A stretch of 64,000 bases of DNA from Thiobaca trueperi. GTDB taxonomy: Bacteria > Pseudomonadota > Gammaproteobacteria > Chromatiales > Chromatiaceae. Both the position numbers and the translations under genes were made by a program. The notes beneath the pieces were generated by a model. The model was not told where the DNA came from and did not search any database. It saw nothing but the letters and a program-made list of their open reading frames with translations. Positions 28,832 to 38,806 of this stretch are shown piece by piece (positions within the stretch are counted from its first letter, which is position 1; each line of letters starts with the position of its first letter). The stretch covers positions 310,001 through 374,000 of the forward strand of contig NZ_SMAO01000003.1 in assembly GCF_004342175.1 (NCBI RefSeq), in the 5' to 3' direction.

Positions 28832-29809
28832 ATGCTCGCCATCCGCCGTTTTCTGCCCTTGCGTCTCCTGAGTCTGGCTCCGCTGCTGACCCTGTTCCTG
28901 ATCGGCTGCGCCAGTCGCGGCGACCGGAGCGACGACGAGATCCCGCCGCATATCGCCCGCATCCCCGACGCTGTGCCCAAGGTTGAACCGCTGTCCAGGT
29001 CGGGCAATCCTGAATCCTATGTGGTGCTCGGCAAGCGTTACTACACCCAGCGCGACCGCCGGGGCTATGTGGAGCGCGGGCTTGCCTCCTGGTACGGCCA
29101 GCCCTTTCACGGGCGCCCGACCAGTTCGGGCGAGACCTATGACATGCACGCCATGAGCGCGGCGCATAAGACGCTGCCGCTGCCAACCTATGCGCGGGTG
29201 ACCAACCTCGAAAACGGTCGCAGCATTGTGATCAGAATCAATGATCGCGGTCCTTTCAAGGATGAGCGCATCATCGATCTGTCGCATACGGCGGCGGTCA
29301 AGCTGGGCGTGGTCAGAACAGGTACGGCCAGGGTCGAGGTCCGCGCCATCGAGCCGTCCCGTCGGGGTGCGGATGCCAGTCCCTTCCTTGCCAGTCATGC
29401 CGACGGCGGGAGCAATCAGCGCCGCCTTGCGTCGCGCCCGACGACGCTTACAGCATCCAGACCACCCAGCGCGCCCGCCACCCCGACCAGGATCCGGGAG
29501 GCAACATCCGTCACGCCATCTCCGCCCATCGCCGCCGGGGTCGCGCCCCGCAGTCAGGTGCCGGTCCAGGGAACCCCGCTGTATCTACAGGTCGGCGCCT
29601 TTGGTGATCCCGGCAACGCCGAGCGTCTGCGCGCCCGTCTGACGACTCACCTGCTGCACGAGCAGATCCGGATCCTCGATCCCGATACCAGCGGCGCGGT
29701 GCTCTATCAGGTCAGAATCGGGCCGCTGGCCTCCGAGCATGAGGCCGAGCGACTCGCCGAACAGATCACCGCCCTTGGCGTGGAGCGCCCGCTGCGGGTC
29801 TGGAATTGA
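28832..29809 (+). CDS. rlpA: Rare lipoprotein A, septal-ring lytic transglycosylase
   Basis: The product has 325 residues from ATG 28832. The lipobox LFLIGC gives an outer-membrane lipoprotein. The double-psi beta-barrel (~85-175) carries GLASWYGQPFHGRPTSSGET, YDMHAMSAAHKTLPLPTYA and RINDRGPFKDERIIDLS; its catalytic Glu and Asp are present. A Pro/Ser/Thr-rich linker (~185-245) leads to a C-terminal SPOR domain (~248-325, LYLQVGAFGDPGNAERLRAR) that binds denuded septal glycan. It lies between the phospholipid trio and dacA, following the usual rodA-rlpA-dacA order once the trio is discounted. The 174 bases upstream show no gene. Confidence 0.95.
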   Translation: MLAIRRFLPLRLLSLAPLLTLFLIGCASRGDRSDDEIPPHIARIPDAVPKVEPLSRSGNPESYVVLGKRYYTQRDRRGYVERGLASWYGQPFHGRPTSSGETYDMHAMSAAHKTLPLPTYARVTNLENGRSIVIRINDRGPFKDERIIDLSHTAAVKLGVVRTGTARVEVRAIEPSRRGADASPFLASHADGGSNQRRLASRPTTLTASRPPSAPATPTRIREATSVTPSPPIAAGVAPRSQVPVQGTPLYLQVGAFGDPGNAERLRARLTTHLLHEQIRILDPDTSGAVLYQVRIGPLASEHEAERLAEQITALGVERPLRVWN

Positions 29810-29890
29810 CGCCGGGTGCCAAATCCAGGGTGGGAGGGTTAGAATGGCGGTCGCCCAAACCCCGCCATCCCCAGCTCCGGATACCCCCTC

Positions 29891-31027
29891 ATGAAGTCAG
29901 CATTCACGCTTTTCTGGTTTTTTCTGTGCGCCTTCCCGGCCCTTGTCCTTGGCGCGCAGCCGCCAATACCCGGCCCTCCCGAGTTGCCGGTGAAGGGTTA
30001 TGTGCTGATCGATTTCAACAGTGGCAAGACCCTGGCCGAGATGAATGCCGACGAGCGCCTGGAGCCGGCGAGTCTGACCAAGATCATGACCGCTTATACC
30101 GTCTTCCGCGAACTGGCAGGGGGCAAGATTCAGCTCACCGATCAGGTGCTGATCAGCGAAAAATCCTGGCGAACCGGCGGTTCAAAGATGTTCGTCGAGG
30201 TGGGCAAACAGGTCAGCGTCGAGGATCTGCTGAAAGGTATGATCATCCAGTCCGGCAACGATGCCGCCGTGGCGCTGGCTGAACATGTCGCCGGCAGCGT
30301 GGAGTCCTTCGCCGATCTCATGAACGCGCACGCCAAGCGGCTCGGCATGACCGCCAGTCATTTCACCAATCCCAATGGACTGCCCGACCCGGATCTCTAT
30401 ACCACCGCCCGCGATATGGCGCGGGTCACCCTGGCCCTGATCGCTGAGTTTCCGCAGTACTACGCCTGGTACAAGAGTCTCGACTTCACTTACAACAAGA
30501 TCACCCAGCCCAATCGCAATCCGCTGCTCAAGCGCGACCCCACGGCGGATGGCGTCAAAACCGGTTACACCAAAGCCGCCGGCTACTGTCTGATCGGCTC
30601 GGCCAAGCGTGACGATATGCGACTGGTCTCGGTCGTCATGGGCTCGGCGAGCCCCAATGCGCGCGCCGAGGCCAGTCTGGCCCTGCTGAACTACGGGTTC
30701 CGTTTCTATGAGAGCCACGTCCTGTATCCGGTCGGTCAGCCGATTGAGACCCTGCGGGCGTGGGGGGGCAACCTGGAAAAGCTGCCCGTGGGACCGGGTT
30801 CGACGGTTGCGGCGATCATTCCGCGCGGCACTTACGATCAGCTTAGCGCGCACATCGAAAAGACCTCTGATTTCAGGGCGCCGATCGCCAGCGGTGCGCA
30901 GGTTGGCGATGTCGTGGTCATGCAGGGCGATGATGAAATCATGCGCGTTCCCTTGGTCGCGCTGGAGGAACTGGCGCAAGGCAATCTCTGGCAGCAGGCC
31001 AGGGACAGCGTTTTGCAGTTGTTTTAA
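29891..31027 (+). CDS. dacA: D-alanyl-D-alanine carboxypeptidase (PBP5/6 family)
   Basis: The product has 378 residues. A signal peptide (FTLFWFFLCAFPALVLGA) is followed by the serine-carboxypeptidase motifs: SLTK at ~61 (EPASLTKIMTAY), SGN at ~121 and KTG at ~223 (DGVKTGYTKAAGY). The C-terminal ~100 residues are the PBP5 beta domain, ending in an amphipathic membrane-binding helix (LAQGNLWQQARDSVLQLF). It trims pentapeptide side chains in the periplasm. Gene order rlpA-dacA-ybeD-lipB supports the dacA name. Its stop codon falls within the start of a repeat arm. Confidence 0.95.
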   Translation: MKSAFTLFWFFLCAFPALVLGAQPPIPGPPELPVKGYVLIDFNSGKTLAEMNADERLEPASLTKIMTAYTVFRELAGGKIQLTDQVLISEKSWRTGGSKMFVEVGKQVSVEDLLKGMIIQSGNDAAVALAEHVAGSVESFADLMNAHAKRLGMTASHFTNPNGLPDPDLYTTARDMARVTLALIAEFPQYYAWYKSLDFTYNKITQPNRNPLLKRDPTADGVKTGYTKAAGYCLIGSAKRDDMRLVSVVMGSASPNARAEASLALLNYGFRFYESHVLYPVGQPIETLRAWGGNLEKLPVGPGSTVAAIIPRGTYDQLSAHIEKTSDFRAPIASGAQVGDVVVMQGDDEIMRVPLVALEELAQGNLWQQARDSVLQLF

Positions 31028-31110
31028 ACCGCGCCCGGTGTGGTAGGTGATGTTTGGGGATTGGGTCGGCCTTGGCAGAATCGACAACTGTTAGGGCTGG
31101 CGCGGTTTAA
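31023..31110. repeat. MITE-like repeat, copy 3 (single arm)
   Basis: One palindromic arm runs from TTAAACCGCGCCCGGTGTGG to GGCTGGCGCGGTTTAA. It is the reverse complement of the right arm in the two-arm copies. It provides the dacA stop and could act as a terminator-like hairpin before ybeD. Confidence 0.85.
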
Positions 31111-31133
31111 GTTGAGACGATGGGATAGAGGTC

Positions 31134-31403
31134 ATGTCTGATTCATCAGAGACACTTTTCGAGTTTCCCTGCCATTTCCCGATCAAGGTCATGGGACGCG
31201 CCGACTGCGGTCTGGATGCGGTCGTGATCGAGATCGTCAGTCGCCATGCCCCCGGCGTCGATACGACCGCCATCTCGATCCGCCCCAGTCGGGGCGGTAA
31301 GTGGATCGCGGTCACACTCACCTTCGAGGCGCAGAGCAAACCCCAGCTCGACGCCATCTATCGCGATCTCAGCGCCCATGAACAGGTGGTCTGGGCCTTG
31401 TGA
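31134..31403 (+). CDS. ybeD: YbeD/DUF493 family protein
   Basis: The product has 89 residues of ferredoxin-like fold: [36 protein letters not shown], then [20 protein letters not shown]. The length and the ending EQVVWAL are typical. The family sits between dacA and lipB across gammaproteobacteria and is thought to have a regulatory or lipoate-linked role; the exact function is not settled. Its stop overlaps the lipB start (GTGA), indicating coupled translation. Confidence 0.93.
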   Translation: MSDSSETLFEFPCHFPIKVMGRADCGLDAVVIEIVSRHAPGVDTTAISIRPSRGGKWIAVTLTFEAQSKPQLDAIYRDLSAHEQVVWAL

Positions 31404-32053
31404 GCCAAACCCTGTCCAATCAGGTATCCCGCTTCCGAATCCGGCAACTGTCCGGTCTCCAGGATTATCTGACCACGCTGGAGGCGATGCGGGACTTCAC
31501 CGACCGCCGCGATGCGGGGACCGGCGACGAGCTCTGGCTGCTTGAGCATCCGCCCGTCTTCACCCTGGGTCAGGCCGGACGCCGCGAGCATCTGCTTGAT
31601 CCAGGCGACATCCCGGTCATCCAGGTGGATCGAGGGGGACAGGTGACCTATCACGGTCCGGGACAACTGATCGCCTATCTGTTGCTCGATCTGCGTCGCG
31701 CCGGACTGGGCGTCAAACGGCTGGTGAACCTGCTGGAGCAGGCGGTCATCGATCTGCTGGCGATCTATGGCATCGACGCTGAACGCCGGGCCGACGCGCC
31801 CGGCGTGTATGTCGCTGACGCCAAGATCGCCTCATTGGGTCTGCGGATCCGCAACGGGTGCAGCTATCACGGTCTGGCGCTGAATGTCGCCATGGACCTG
31901 GAGCCCTTCCGGCGCATCAATCCCTGCGGTTATGCCGGGCTGGCCGTCACCCAGATCTCAGATCTGATTGAGGGAGTTTCGGTGACAGACGCCGGCAGCG
32001 CACTGGCCGAAACACTCACCCGTCTGTGCAGGCAGCAATCGCCTGCACCCTGA
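31400..32053 (+). CDS. lipB: Octanoyl-[acyl carrier protein]:protein octanoyltransferase
   Basis: The product has 217 residues with a GTG start at 31400 overlapping the ybeD stop. Signature [20 protein letters not shown], lysine in [11 protein letters not shown], and catalytic Cys ~175 in [12 protein letters not shown]. It moves octanoate from ACP to lipoyl domains of 2-oxoacid dehydrogenases and GcvH in the cytoplasm. lipA, commonly next, is missing here; ilvD begins on the other strand only ten bases after the lipB stop. Confidence 0.96.
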   Translation: MSQTLSNQVSRFRIRQLSGLQDYLTTLEAMRDFTDRRDAGTGDELWLLEHPPVFTLGQAGRREHLLDPGDIPVIQVDRGGQVTYHGPGQLIAYLLLDLRRAGLGVKRLVNLLEQAVIDLLAIYGIDAERRADAPGVYVADAKIASLGLRIRNGCSYHGLALNVAMDLEPFRRINPCGYAGLAVTQISDLIEGVSVTDAGSALAETLTRLCRQQSPAP

Positions 32054-32063
32054 CGCTCACCGG

Positions 32064-33911
32064 TCACTGGACCCGCGAAATATCCCGCACGGCGCCATGT
32101 GCGGCGCTGGTGGTCAGGGCGGCATAGGCCTTCAGCGCCGTTGACACCTCGCGCTGACGCGCGCGCGGTTTCCAGGCGCTCGCGCCCCTGGCACTCATCC
32201 CGGCGCGGCGTGCGGTCAGGACATCGTCGGCGACCGCCAGATGAATGCGTCGCTGCGGGATGTCGATCTCGATGATGTCACCCTCTTCGACCAGCCCGAT
32301 CAGCCCGCCATCGGCGGCCTCCGGCGAGACATGTCCGATTGAAAGCCCCGAGGTGCCGCCCGAGAAACGTCCGTCGGTGATGAGCGCGCATGCCTTGCCC
32401 AGCCCCTTGGATTTGAGATAGCTGGTGGGATAGAGCATTTCCTGCATGCCGGGACCGCCCTTCGGGCCTTCATAGCGGATCAGGACGACATCGCCGGACT
32501 GGACGCGGTCAGTCAGGATGCCGTTGACGGCCTCTTCCTGGCTCTCGAAGATCCGCGCCGGGCCGCTGAAGACCAGGTTGGCGGCGTCCACCCCCGCCGT
32601 TTTGACGATGCAGCCATCTTCGGCGAGGTTGCCGAAAAGCACCGCCAGTCCGCCATCGCGACTGTAGGCATGCGCCAGATCGCGGATGCAGCCGGCGGTG
32701 CGGTCCAGGTCCAGACTCGGCCACTGGGCATCCTGACTGAAGGCGATCTGGGTCGGGATACCGCCCGGCGCGGCGAGATAACGCGCGTGGGCCTGCGTAT
32801 TCCCCGCGTGCATCACGTCCCAGCGATCCAGCGCGTCACCCAGGGTCGGGCTGTGGACGGTGTGCGCATCCCGATGGATGAGTCCGGCGCGGTCGAGTTC
32901 GGCCAAAATGCCGATCACGCCGCCGGCGCGGTGCACGTCTTCCATGTGATAGGTCTGGGTGGCGGGCGCGACCTTGCAGAGATTCGGCACCTGACGGCTC
33001 AGACGGTCGATGTCCGCCATGGTGAAATTCACCTCACCCTCATGGGCGGTCGCGAGCAGATGCAGCACGGTGTTGGTCGATCCGCCCATGGCGATGTCCA
33101 GGCTCATGGCGTTCTCGAATGCCTGGAAGGTCGCAATCGAACGCGGGAGCGCGCTGGCGTCGTCCTGCTCGTAGTAACGCCGCGCCAGATCCACGATCAG
33201 CCGGCCGGCCTCCAGGAACAGATCCCGGCGTGCGGCATGAGTGGCCAGCAGCGAGCCGTTGCCCGGCAGGCTGAGCCCCAGCGCCTCGGTCAGACAGTTC
33301 ATTGAATTGGCGGTGAACATGCCGGAGCAGGAGCCGCAGGTGGGACAGGCCGAGCGTTCGATCTGAGCCACATCCGCATCGCTCTCGTTGGGATTGGCGG
33401 CGGCGATCATGGCATCCACCAGATCCAGATGCCGTTCGCCATCGGCCAGCCTGACCTTGCCCGCTTCCATCGGCCCGCCCGAGACGAAGACGACCGGGAT
33501 GTTGAGGCGCATCGCGGCCATCAGCATGCCGGGGGTGATCTTGTCGCAGTTGGAGATGCAGACCATGGCGTCCGCGCAGTGGGCATTGACCATGTATTCG
33601 ACCGAATCGGCGATGATCTCGCGCGAAGGCAGCGAATACAGCATGCCGTTGTGACCCATGGCGATGCCGTCGTCGATGGCGATGGTGTTGAATTCCTTCG
33701 CCACCCCGCCAGCGGCTTCGATCTCGCGCGCGACCAGTTGCCCCAGATCCTTCAGATGCACATGGCCGGGGACGAACTGCGTGAAGGAATTGACGACCGC
33801 AATGATGGGTTTGTCGAAATCGGCGTCGGTCATGCCGGTCGCGCGCCACAGGGCGCGGGCGCCAGCCATGTTGCGGCCATGAGTGGTGGTGCGTGAGCGG
33901 TATTGAGGCAT
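32064..33911 (-). CDS. ilvD: Dihydroxy-acid dehydratase
   Basis: The product has 615 residues from ATG 33911 ([20 protein letters not shown]). Iron-sulfur ligands appear in [11 protein letters not shown] and [19 protein letters not shown]. Late motifs [20 protein letters not shown] and [19 protein letters not shown] are diagnostic. It dehydrates dihydroxyacids in valine, leucine and isoleucine synthesis. The frame extends upstream through a repeat, but those codons are not conserved. It faces lipB tail to tail. Confidence 0.96.
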   Translation of the reverse strand: MPQYRSRTTTHGRNMAGARALWRATGMTDADFDKPIIAVVNSFTQFVPGHVHLKDLGQLVAREIEAAGGVAKEFNTIAIDDGIAMGHNGMLYSLPSREIIADSVEYMVNAHCADAMVCISNCDKITPGMLMAAMRLNIPVVFVSGGPMEAGKVRLADGERHLDLVDAMIAAANPNESDADVAQIERSACPTCGSCSGMFTANSMNCLTEALGLSLPGNGSLLATHAARRDLFLEAGRLIVDLARRYYEQDDASALPRSIATFQAFENAMSLDIAMGGSTNTVLHLLATAHEGEVNFTMADIDRLSRQVPNLCKVAPATQTYHMEDVHRAGGVIGILAELDRAGLIHRDAHTVHSPTLGDALDRWDVMHAGNTQAHARYLAAPGGIPTQIAFSQDAQWPSLDLDRTAGCIRDLAHAYSRDGGLAVLFGNLAEDGCIVKTAGVDAANLVFSGPARIFESQEEAVNGILTDRVQSGDVVLIRYEGPKGGPGMQEMLYPTSYLKSKGLGKACALITDGRFSGGTSGLSIGHVSPEAADGGLIGLVEEGDIIEIDIPQRRIHLAVADDVLTARRAGMSARGASAWKPRARQREVSTALKAYAALTTSAAHGAVRDISRVQ

Positions 33912-33964
33912 GGCAAAAGACCCGAATGTTCTGATGGACAGGATTGACAGGATTTTGGACAGGA

Positions 33965-34159
33965 TTAAACCGCGCCCAGAGCGGTATGCGATGTTTTTGG
34001 ATTGGATCGACCTTGGCAGCATCGACGATGCGTCGGAGCATGCGCGGTTTAAGTTATTAAAAAATATAAAATTTTAAACCGCGTCCCGGCTAAGGGTCGT
34101 GGATGTGCCAAACGTCGAACTCACTCTAAACGCAGCATCTCGCTCTGGACGCGGTTTAA
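33965..34159. repeat. MITE-like two-arm repeat, copy 4
   Basis: The first arm is TTAAACCGCGCCCAGAGCGG to GCATGCGCGGTTTAA, the linker is GTTATTAAAAAATATAAAAT, and the second arm is TTAAACCGCGTCCCGGC to CTGGACGCGGTTTAA. It is immediately followed (34160-34245) by short ACAGGATTAACAGGATT units in both orientations, another dispersed repeat. No gene lies in 33912-34272. Confidence 0.88.
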
Positions 34160-34272
34160 CAGGATTAACAGGATTCAAAACAATGGTTTGAAAAATCCTG
34201 TCCATCCTGGAAAATCCTGTTAATCCTGTCTATATCGATGCCTTTAAAGGTCTGTGCGTTGCAGGAGATCCC

Positions 34273-34998
34273 CTACAGCGACCCCCAGGAGCTCCGGCGG
34301 CGGCGGAAGCGCAGATGGGGCAGGATCAGTCCGATGATGACGCCACCGCCGAGCACTCCGGCACCGATCATGAACCACTGCTGATTGGTCTGATTACCCA
34401 GATCACGGTTTTCCTGGATGAGATTGGCGCGCTCGCGGGTCAGTTCGCTGACCTGGATGCGCAGCCGGTCGCGATCATTGGTGATTTCCAGGACGTTGGT
34501 CGAGGCGTGACGGATGGTGGCCAGCTCCTGTTCCAACTGCTGTTTGTCATGTTGCAGTTTCTGTGCTGTCTCGGTCAGGGTGGCGTGCTCGGACTGGATC
34601 GCGGCGAGCTGTGCGGCCAGCGCCTCGGGTTTCTGCTGCAATTCGGCCAGTCGGGCTTCCATCTCGGTGATACGGTTGCGGGCGCTCGGTTCGGTCTGGA
34701 TCTGGCTGACGAGGACGTAGCCCAGGGTGCCGTCCGGGGTGCGAACGCGGGCGTAATCGGTTTTCTGATTGACACCGAGCACCTCCAGCGGCGTTCCGCT
34801 CGGCAGCATCCGCAGGATTTTGTAGCGTGTGCTTTCGCCTGCGCGCAGCGTGATCTCAAGCTGGTCCGTCACATAGCGGGTTTCCGCCGTGACAGCCGCA
34901 GCGAACAGCGTGGCGGAGAGGATGAACAAAAGCGGCGTGAAGCGTCCCACAAAGATCCTCCGGGCGGCTGGTTTTGAGCGGTGGGGTGAGTGCAGCAA
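34273..34998 (-). CDS. SH3-domain membrane protein (TIGR04211/YgiM-like)
   Basis: The product has 241 residues. A signal or anchor segment (LFILSATLFAAAVTAETRYV) is followed by a bacterial SH3 domain (~40-105: DQLEITLRAGESTRYKILRM, GTPLEVLGVNQKTDYARVRT). Residues ~108-195 form a coiled coil (EMEARLAELQQKPEALAAQL, LQHDKQQLEQELATIR). A C-terminal membrane helix (WFMIGAGVLGGGVIIGLILP) ends with RFRRRRSSW facing the cytoplasm. It is probably anchored in the inner membrane with the SH3 domain in the periplasm. The role is unknown, perhaps envelope-related. Start at ATG 34998, with an internal Met lacking. Confidence 0.85.
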   Translation of the reverse strand: MLHSPHRSKPAARRIFVGRFTPLLFILSATLFAAAVTAETRYVTDQLEITLRAGESTRYKILRMLPSGTPLEVLGVNQKTDYARVRTPDGTLGYVLVSQIQTEPSARNRITEMEARLAELQQKPEALAAQLAAIQSEHATLTETAQKLQHDKQQLEQELATIRHASTNVLEITNDRDRLRIQVSELTRERANLIQENRDLGNQTNQQWFMIGAGVLGGGVIIGLILPHLRFRRRRSSWGSL

Positions 34999-35019
34999 TG
35001 CAGATGTTCCGGGACCGTC

Positions 35020-35095
35020 TCTGATCGTTGTCGTTGTCGTCTTCGGCTTGCGAATCTTCGATTACGACAACGAAAATGACAACGAATGGACTCGG
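35020..35095. repeat. Dispersed GACAACGACAACGA repeat
   Basis: GATCGTTGTCGTTGTCGT and ATTACGACAACGAAAATGAC form an imperfect hairpin. A second copy lies at 52485-52565 between grxD and rnt. It resembles a species-specific intergenic hairpin. Confidence 0.6.
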
Positions 35096-35126
35096 GATTT
35101 ATAGGCTATTGGACCAGACGATTCTA

Positions 35127-36062
35127 TCACCCGCGCCCGGCGCTTGAGGTCAGCAGAAATTCCAGCAGTGCCTTCTGGGCATGCAGACGGTTTTCCGCTT
35201 CGTCCCAGACGACCGATTGCGGGCCGTCGATGACGGAGGCGGCGACCTCCTCGCCCCGATGCGCAGGCAGACAGTGCATGAAGAGGGCGTCCGTCGTCGC
35301 CCGCGCCATGATGGCGTCCGTGACCTGAAAGGGCGCAAAGCAGGTCTGTCGGCGCGCCTGTTCGTCTTCCTGGCCCATGCTGGCCCAGACATCGGTCGCG
35401 ACCAGATGGGCGCCTTCCGCCGCCGCTTCCGGATCGCGGAGGAGGGTGCAGCGATCACCCGCCGCCGTCAGCAGGTCGGCATCCGGCTCGAAGCCTTCGG
35501 GACAGGCGATCCGCAGCTCGAAATCGAAGAGTTGCGCGGCTTCGATGAAGGAGTTGCACATATTGTTTCCGTCGCCGATCCAGGCCACGCGCCGCCCGCG
35601 AATGTCGCCGCGATGCTCCTGATAGGTCTGGATGTCGGCCAGCAACTGGCAGGGATGAAGCCGGTCGGTCAGGCCGTTGATGACGGGCACCTGTGAATAG
35701 GCTGCAAAAAGCTCGACCGTCTCCTGGCTGAAGGTGCGGATCATCACCGCATCGACCATGCGCGACAGCACGCGGGCGCTGTCCTCAATGGGCTCGCCGC
35801 GACCGAGCTGGGTGTCGCGCGGTGACAGAAAGAGCGCATGACCGCCGAGCTGCACCATCCCGGTCTCGAACGAAACGCGGGTGCGGGTGGACGATTTCTC
35901 GAAGATCATCGCCAGGGTGCGGTGCGCCAGCGGGCGATGATCCTCGCCGGCCCTGAGCATCCGCTTGAGTTCGATGCCGCGCGCGAGCAGCGCCCGCGCT
36001 TCATCGGCGCTGAGATCGAACAGTGAAAGAAAATGCCGGCACTGGATTGGATGAGCATCCAT
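35127..36062 (-). CDS. argF: Ornithine carbamoyltransferase
   Basis: The product has 311 residues. The carbamoyl-phosphate loop is [12 protein letters not shown], followed by [12 protein letters not shown], and the ornithine loop lies near [11 protein letters not shown]. It makes citrulline in arginine synthesis in the cytoplasm. argD ends 29 bases upstream on the same strand, so the two probably form one transcript. ATG 36062 is the obvious start ([20 protein letters not shown]). Confidence 0.96.
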   Translation of the reverse strand: MDAHPIQCRHFLSLFDLSADEARALLARGIELKRMLRAGEDHRPLAHRTLAMIFEKSSTRTRVSFETGMVQLGGHALFLSPRDTQLGRGEPIEDSARVLSRMVDAVMIRTFSQETVELFAAYSQVPVINGLTDRLHPCQLLADIQTYQEHRGDIRGRRVAWIGDGNNMCNSFIEAAQLFDFELRIACPEGFEPDADLLTAAGDRCTLLRDPEAAAEGAHLVATDVWASMGQEDEQARRQTCFAPFQVTDAIMARATTDALFMHCLPAHRGEEVAASVIDGPQSVVWDEAENRLHAQKALLEFLLTSSAGRG

Positions 36063-36091
36063 GGGATAGCGTATCTCCGACAGGGGCGTCC

Positions 36092-37270
36092 TCAGACGTT
36101 GCCCGGAAAGCCTTGGATCAGTTCGCCGAGCACCTGCACGATCCGCTCGGCCTCGGGCGCGCTCAGGATCAGCGGCGGCAGGAGACGGATCACGCGCTCG
36201 GCGGTGACATTGATGAGCAGACCGGCGTCGAGCGCCTGACCGACCAGCTCGGCGCAGGGGCGATCCAGTTCGATGCCGATCATGAGTCCGCGACCGCGAA
36301 TCCCGACCACGCCTTTGGTGTCCGCCAGGCGCTCGCGCAGGGCACTGAGCAGGGCGTCGCCCTGGCGGGCGGCGTTCTCAATGAGATGATCCGTGTCCAG
36401 CGTCTCCAGCACGGCACGTCCCACCCGGCAGGCGAGCGGATTGCCGCCGAAGGTCGAGCCATGAGCGCCGGGCGTCAGCACCTCAGCCGCCGCGCCACGG
36501 GCGAGACAGGCGCCGATCGGCACGCCATTGCCGAGCCCCTTGGCGAGCGTCACGACATCCGGGCGCGCAGCGACATGCTCATGGGCGAGGAAACGTCCGG
36601 TGCGGCCCATGCCGGTCTGGATCTCGTCATAGATCAGCAGCCAGCCCTCGCGGTCACAGATGGCGCGCAGACGTGGCAGATAGTCGTCAGTGGGGACACG
36701 GATGCCGCCTTCGCCCTGGATCGGCTCGATGAGGATGGCGACGATATTCTGACGATGGCTGGCGGCGATCTCGATCGCCTCGACATCGTTATAGGGGACG
36801 CGCAGGAAGCCCTGCACCAGCGGCTCGAAGCCGGCCTGCACCTTGCGGTTGCCGGTTGCTGACAGGGTTGCCAGGGTGCGTCCGTGAAAGCTGTTTTCCG
36901 CCACCAGGATCGCCGGGTTCTCGATCCCGCGCCGGTGTGCATGGAGCCGCGCCAGTTTGATCGCGGCCTCGTTGGCCTCCGCGCCGGAATTGGCGAAGAA
37001 GACTCGGTCCATGCCTGTCCGTTCGGTCAGCATGGCGCCGAGGCGTTCCTGCTCGGCGATGCCGTAGAGATTGGAGGTATGGATCAGTTGTCCGGCCTGC
37101 TCGCAGATCGCCTCGCGCACGGCGGGATGGGCGTGCCCCAGCCCGCACACGGCGATGCCTGACAAGGCATCCAGATAACGCGTGCCGTTCGTATCCCACA
37201 GCCAAACGCCTTCGCCCCGCGCAAAGGTCACGGGCAGACGTTTGTAGGTAGCCATCAAGGGTTCGCTCAT
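36092..37270 (-). CDS. argD: Acetylornithine aminotransferase
   Basis: The product has 392 residues, a class III PLP aminotransferase. [20 protein letters not shown] and [18 protein letters not shown] mark the fold, and the PLP lysine (~244) lies in [19 protein letters not shown]. It converts N-acetylglutamate semialdehyde to N-acetylornithine and may double as succinyldiaminopimelate aminotransferase. It is upstream of argF in the same direction. A two-arm repeat sits just upstream of its start. Confidence 0.95.
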   Translation of the reverse strand: MSEPLMATYKRLPVTFARGEGVWLWDTNGTRYLDALSGIAVCGLGHAHPAVREAICEQAGQLIHTSNLYGIAEQERLGAMLTERTGMDRVFFANSGAEANEAAIKLARLHAHRRGIENPAILVAENSFHGRTLATLSATGNRKVQAGFEPLVQGFLRVPYNDVEAIEIAASHRQNIVAILIEPIQGEGGIRVPTDDYLPRLRAICDREGWLLIYDEIQTGMGRTGRFLAHEHVAARPDVVTLAKGLGNGVPIGACLARGAAAEVLTPGAHGSTFGGNPLACRVGRAVLETLDTDHLIENAARQGDALLSALRERLADTKGVVGIRGRGLMIGIELDRPCAELVGQALDAGLLINVTAERVIRLLPPLILSAPEAERIVQVLGELIQGFPGNV

Positions 37271-37292
37271 ACCGGCAAGGCCCCGATCACGC

Positions 37293-37486
37293 TAAACCGC
37301 GTCCAGAGCGATATGCGTGATGTTCAGTTTGTGTTTGGCTTTGGAGAGGTCATCAACTTCAGTGGAGACGCGGTTTAAAATTTCATATTGTTTAATATCT
37401 TAAACCGCGCCAGCGCCAATGTTCATCGATTCTGCCAAGGCCGACCCAATCCCCGGACATCGCCTACCGCACCGGGCGCGGTTTAA
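37293..37486. repeat. MITE-like two-arm repeat, copy 5
   Basis: The first arm is TAAACCGCGTCCAGAGCG to GAGACGCGGTTTAA, the linker is AATTTCATATTGTTTAATAT, and the second arm is TTAAACCGCGCCAGCGCC to CGGGCGCGGTTTAA. It is nearly the same as copies at 54233 and 59581. Confidence 0.92.
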
Positions 37487-37493
37487 CAGGGAA

Positions 37494-37533
37494 AGAAATA
37501 AAAAAGGCGGTTCCACCGTTGGGGAAACCGCCT
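37494..37533 (-). terminator. Rho-independent terminator of sodB
   Basis: On the minus strand GAGGCGGTTTCC and GGAACCGCCT form a stem around CCAACGGT, followed by TTTTTTATTTC. It lies 77 bases beyond the sodB stop. Confidence 0.85.
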
Positions 37534-37609
37534 CTGCATCAAGGCGAAGTGTGCGAATATAACGCGAATATCGCGTCTGGCACAAGAATTCAGTGGATAT
37601 TCCGCATCC

Positions 37610-38191
37610 TCAACCGGCGTAATTCGCCGCCACGAAGGTCCAGTCGATCTTCTCCCAGATGCTTTCGAGATATTTGGGGCGTGCGTTGCGGTAATCGATG
37701 TAATAGGCGTGCTCCCAGACATCGATGGTGAGCAGCGCGGTCTGGCCGGCGGTCATGGGCGTGCCGGCATTGGAGGTATTGACGATGTCGAGCGAGCCGT
37801 CGGCGTTTTTCACCAGCCAGGTCCAGCCGGAACCGAAATTGGTCGCGGCGGACTGGGCGAATGCCTTTTTGAATTCGTCGAACGAGCCGAATCTGGCCTG
37901 GATCGCCTCGCCGAGCGCGCCGTCGGGCTCGCCGCCGCCGCTGGGGCTGAGACAGTTCCAATAAAAGGTGTGGTTCCAGACCTGGGCGGCGTTGTTGAAG
38001 AGCCCGCCCGAGGATTTCAGAATGATCTCTTCCAGGCTCAGGTGCTCGAACTCGGTCCCGGCGATCAGGTTGTTCAGATTGGTGACATAGGTCTGATGAT
38101 GCTTGCCATAGTGATAATCGATGGTCTCGGCTGAGATGACGGGTTCGAGCGCGTTCTTCGCATAAGGCAGCGCGGGCAATTCATGTGTCAT
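37610..38191 (-). CDS. sodB: Superoxide dismutase (iron type)
   Basis: The product has 193 residues. Metal ligands are in [23 protein letters not shown] and [11 protein letters not shown]; the Gln in [11 protein letters not shown] is the mark of iron enzymes. [20 protein letters not shown] is the usual N-terminus. It converts superoxide to peroxide and oxygen in the cytoplasm. It is followed by a clear terminator, so it is likely monocistronic. Start ATG 38191. Confidence 0.96.
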   Translation of the reverse strand: MTHELPALPYAKNALEPVISAETIDYHYGKHHQTYVTNLNNLIAGTEFEHLSLEEIILKSSGGLFNNAAQVWNHTFYWNCLSPSGGGEPDGALGEAIQARFGSFDEFKKAFAQSAATNFGSGWTWLVKNADGSLDIVNTSNAGTPMTAGQTALLTIDVWEHAYYIDYRNARPKYLESIWEKIDWTFVAANYAG

Positions 38192-38282
38192 GTCGATCTT
38201 CTCCAGTCAGGTTGTTGCGATTGGGCCGTGTGGACGGGCTTCAAATTGGGCCAGTGGCGGGTATCTCAATCCGCAGCCGGGA

Positions 38283-38790
38283 TCAGGCGGGCGCTGATCC
38301 TGGTTTTCCCGCACAGGTGGTCGCACCGTCACGCGCCTGCGCGGCTTTTTCCGCGTGCATACGCTCCAGAAAGGCGCGTGTGGCGGAAGTCAGGTGTCTG
38401 CCCTGAGGATAGATGGCATGCCATTGGCGCACGAGCGGGAAACCACGCACGTCGAGTACCGCAAAGGCGCCCGATGACTCGTCCAGGGCGAGCGTGTGGC
38501 GCGACCAGATCCAGATTTCCCGGCTGATGTAGAGATCGTCGAGGCGCCAGCCGGCGAGTCGCCCACGCCTGCCGCCCCGACAGCAACCAGGGCCTAAAGT
38601 ACGCCGTGCCGCGCCATAAGTCGTGCGCCAGCGGGTGCCGGATCTCAACGATCCCCGTCGTCCGCTGCATCCGCCGCGTATCTGGCCCGACTGACCGCCA
38701 GGAGCCAGGAGCAGGGCGTGACCTGATCCCCGCGTCATGGCGCTCAATCAGGTTGAACGGCTGCCTGCCCCGTACCTCATTCTGACTCGC
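38283..38790 (-). pseudogene. Broken LysR-type regulator (CbbR-like) divergent from sbtA
   Basis: On the minus strand the last ~85 codons (38283-38540) read SRHTLALDESSGAFAVLDVR, GFPLVRQWHAIYPQG and HLTSATRAFLERM, the C-terminal end of LysR-type substrate domains of the CbbR kind. Upstream, in another frame, RGRQPFNLIERHDAGI resembles an earlier LysR segment. The DNA-binding domain is absent and the pieces are in different frames, so it is a decayed gene. It faces away from sbtA, the usual layout for a regulator and its target. Confidence 0.7.
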
Positions 38791-38806
38791 CAACCTGGAG
38801 CCTGCC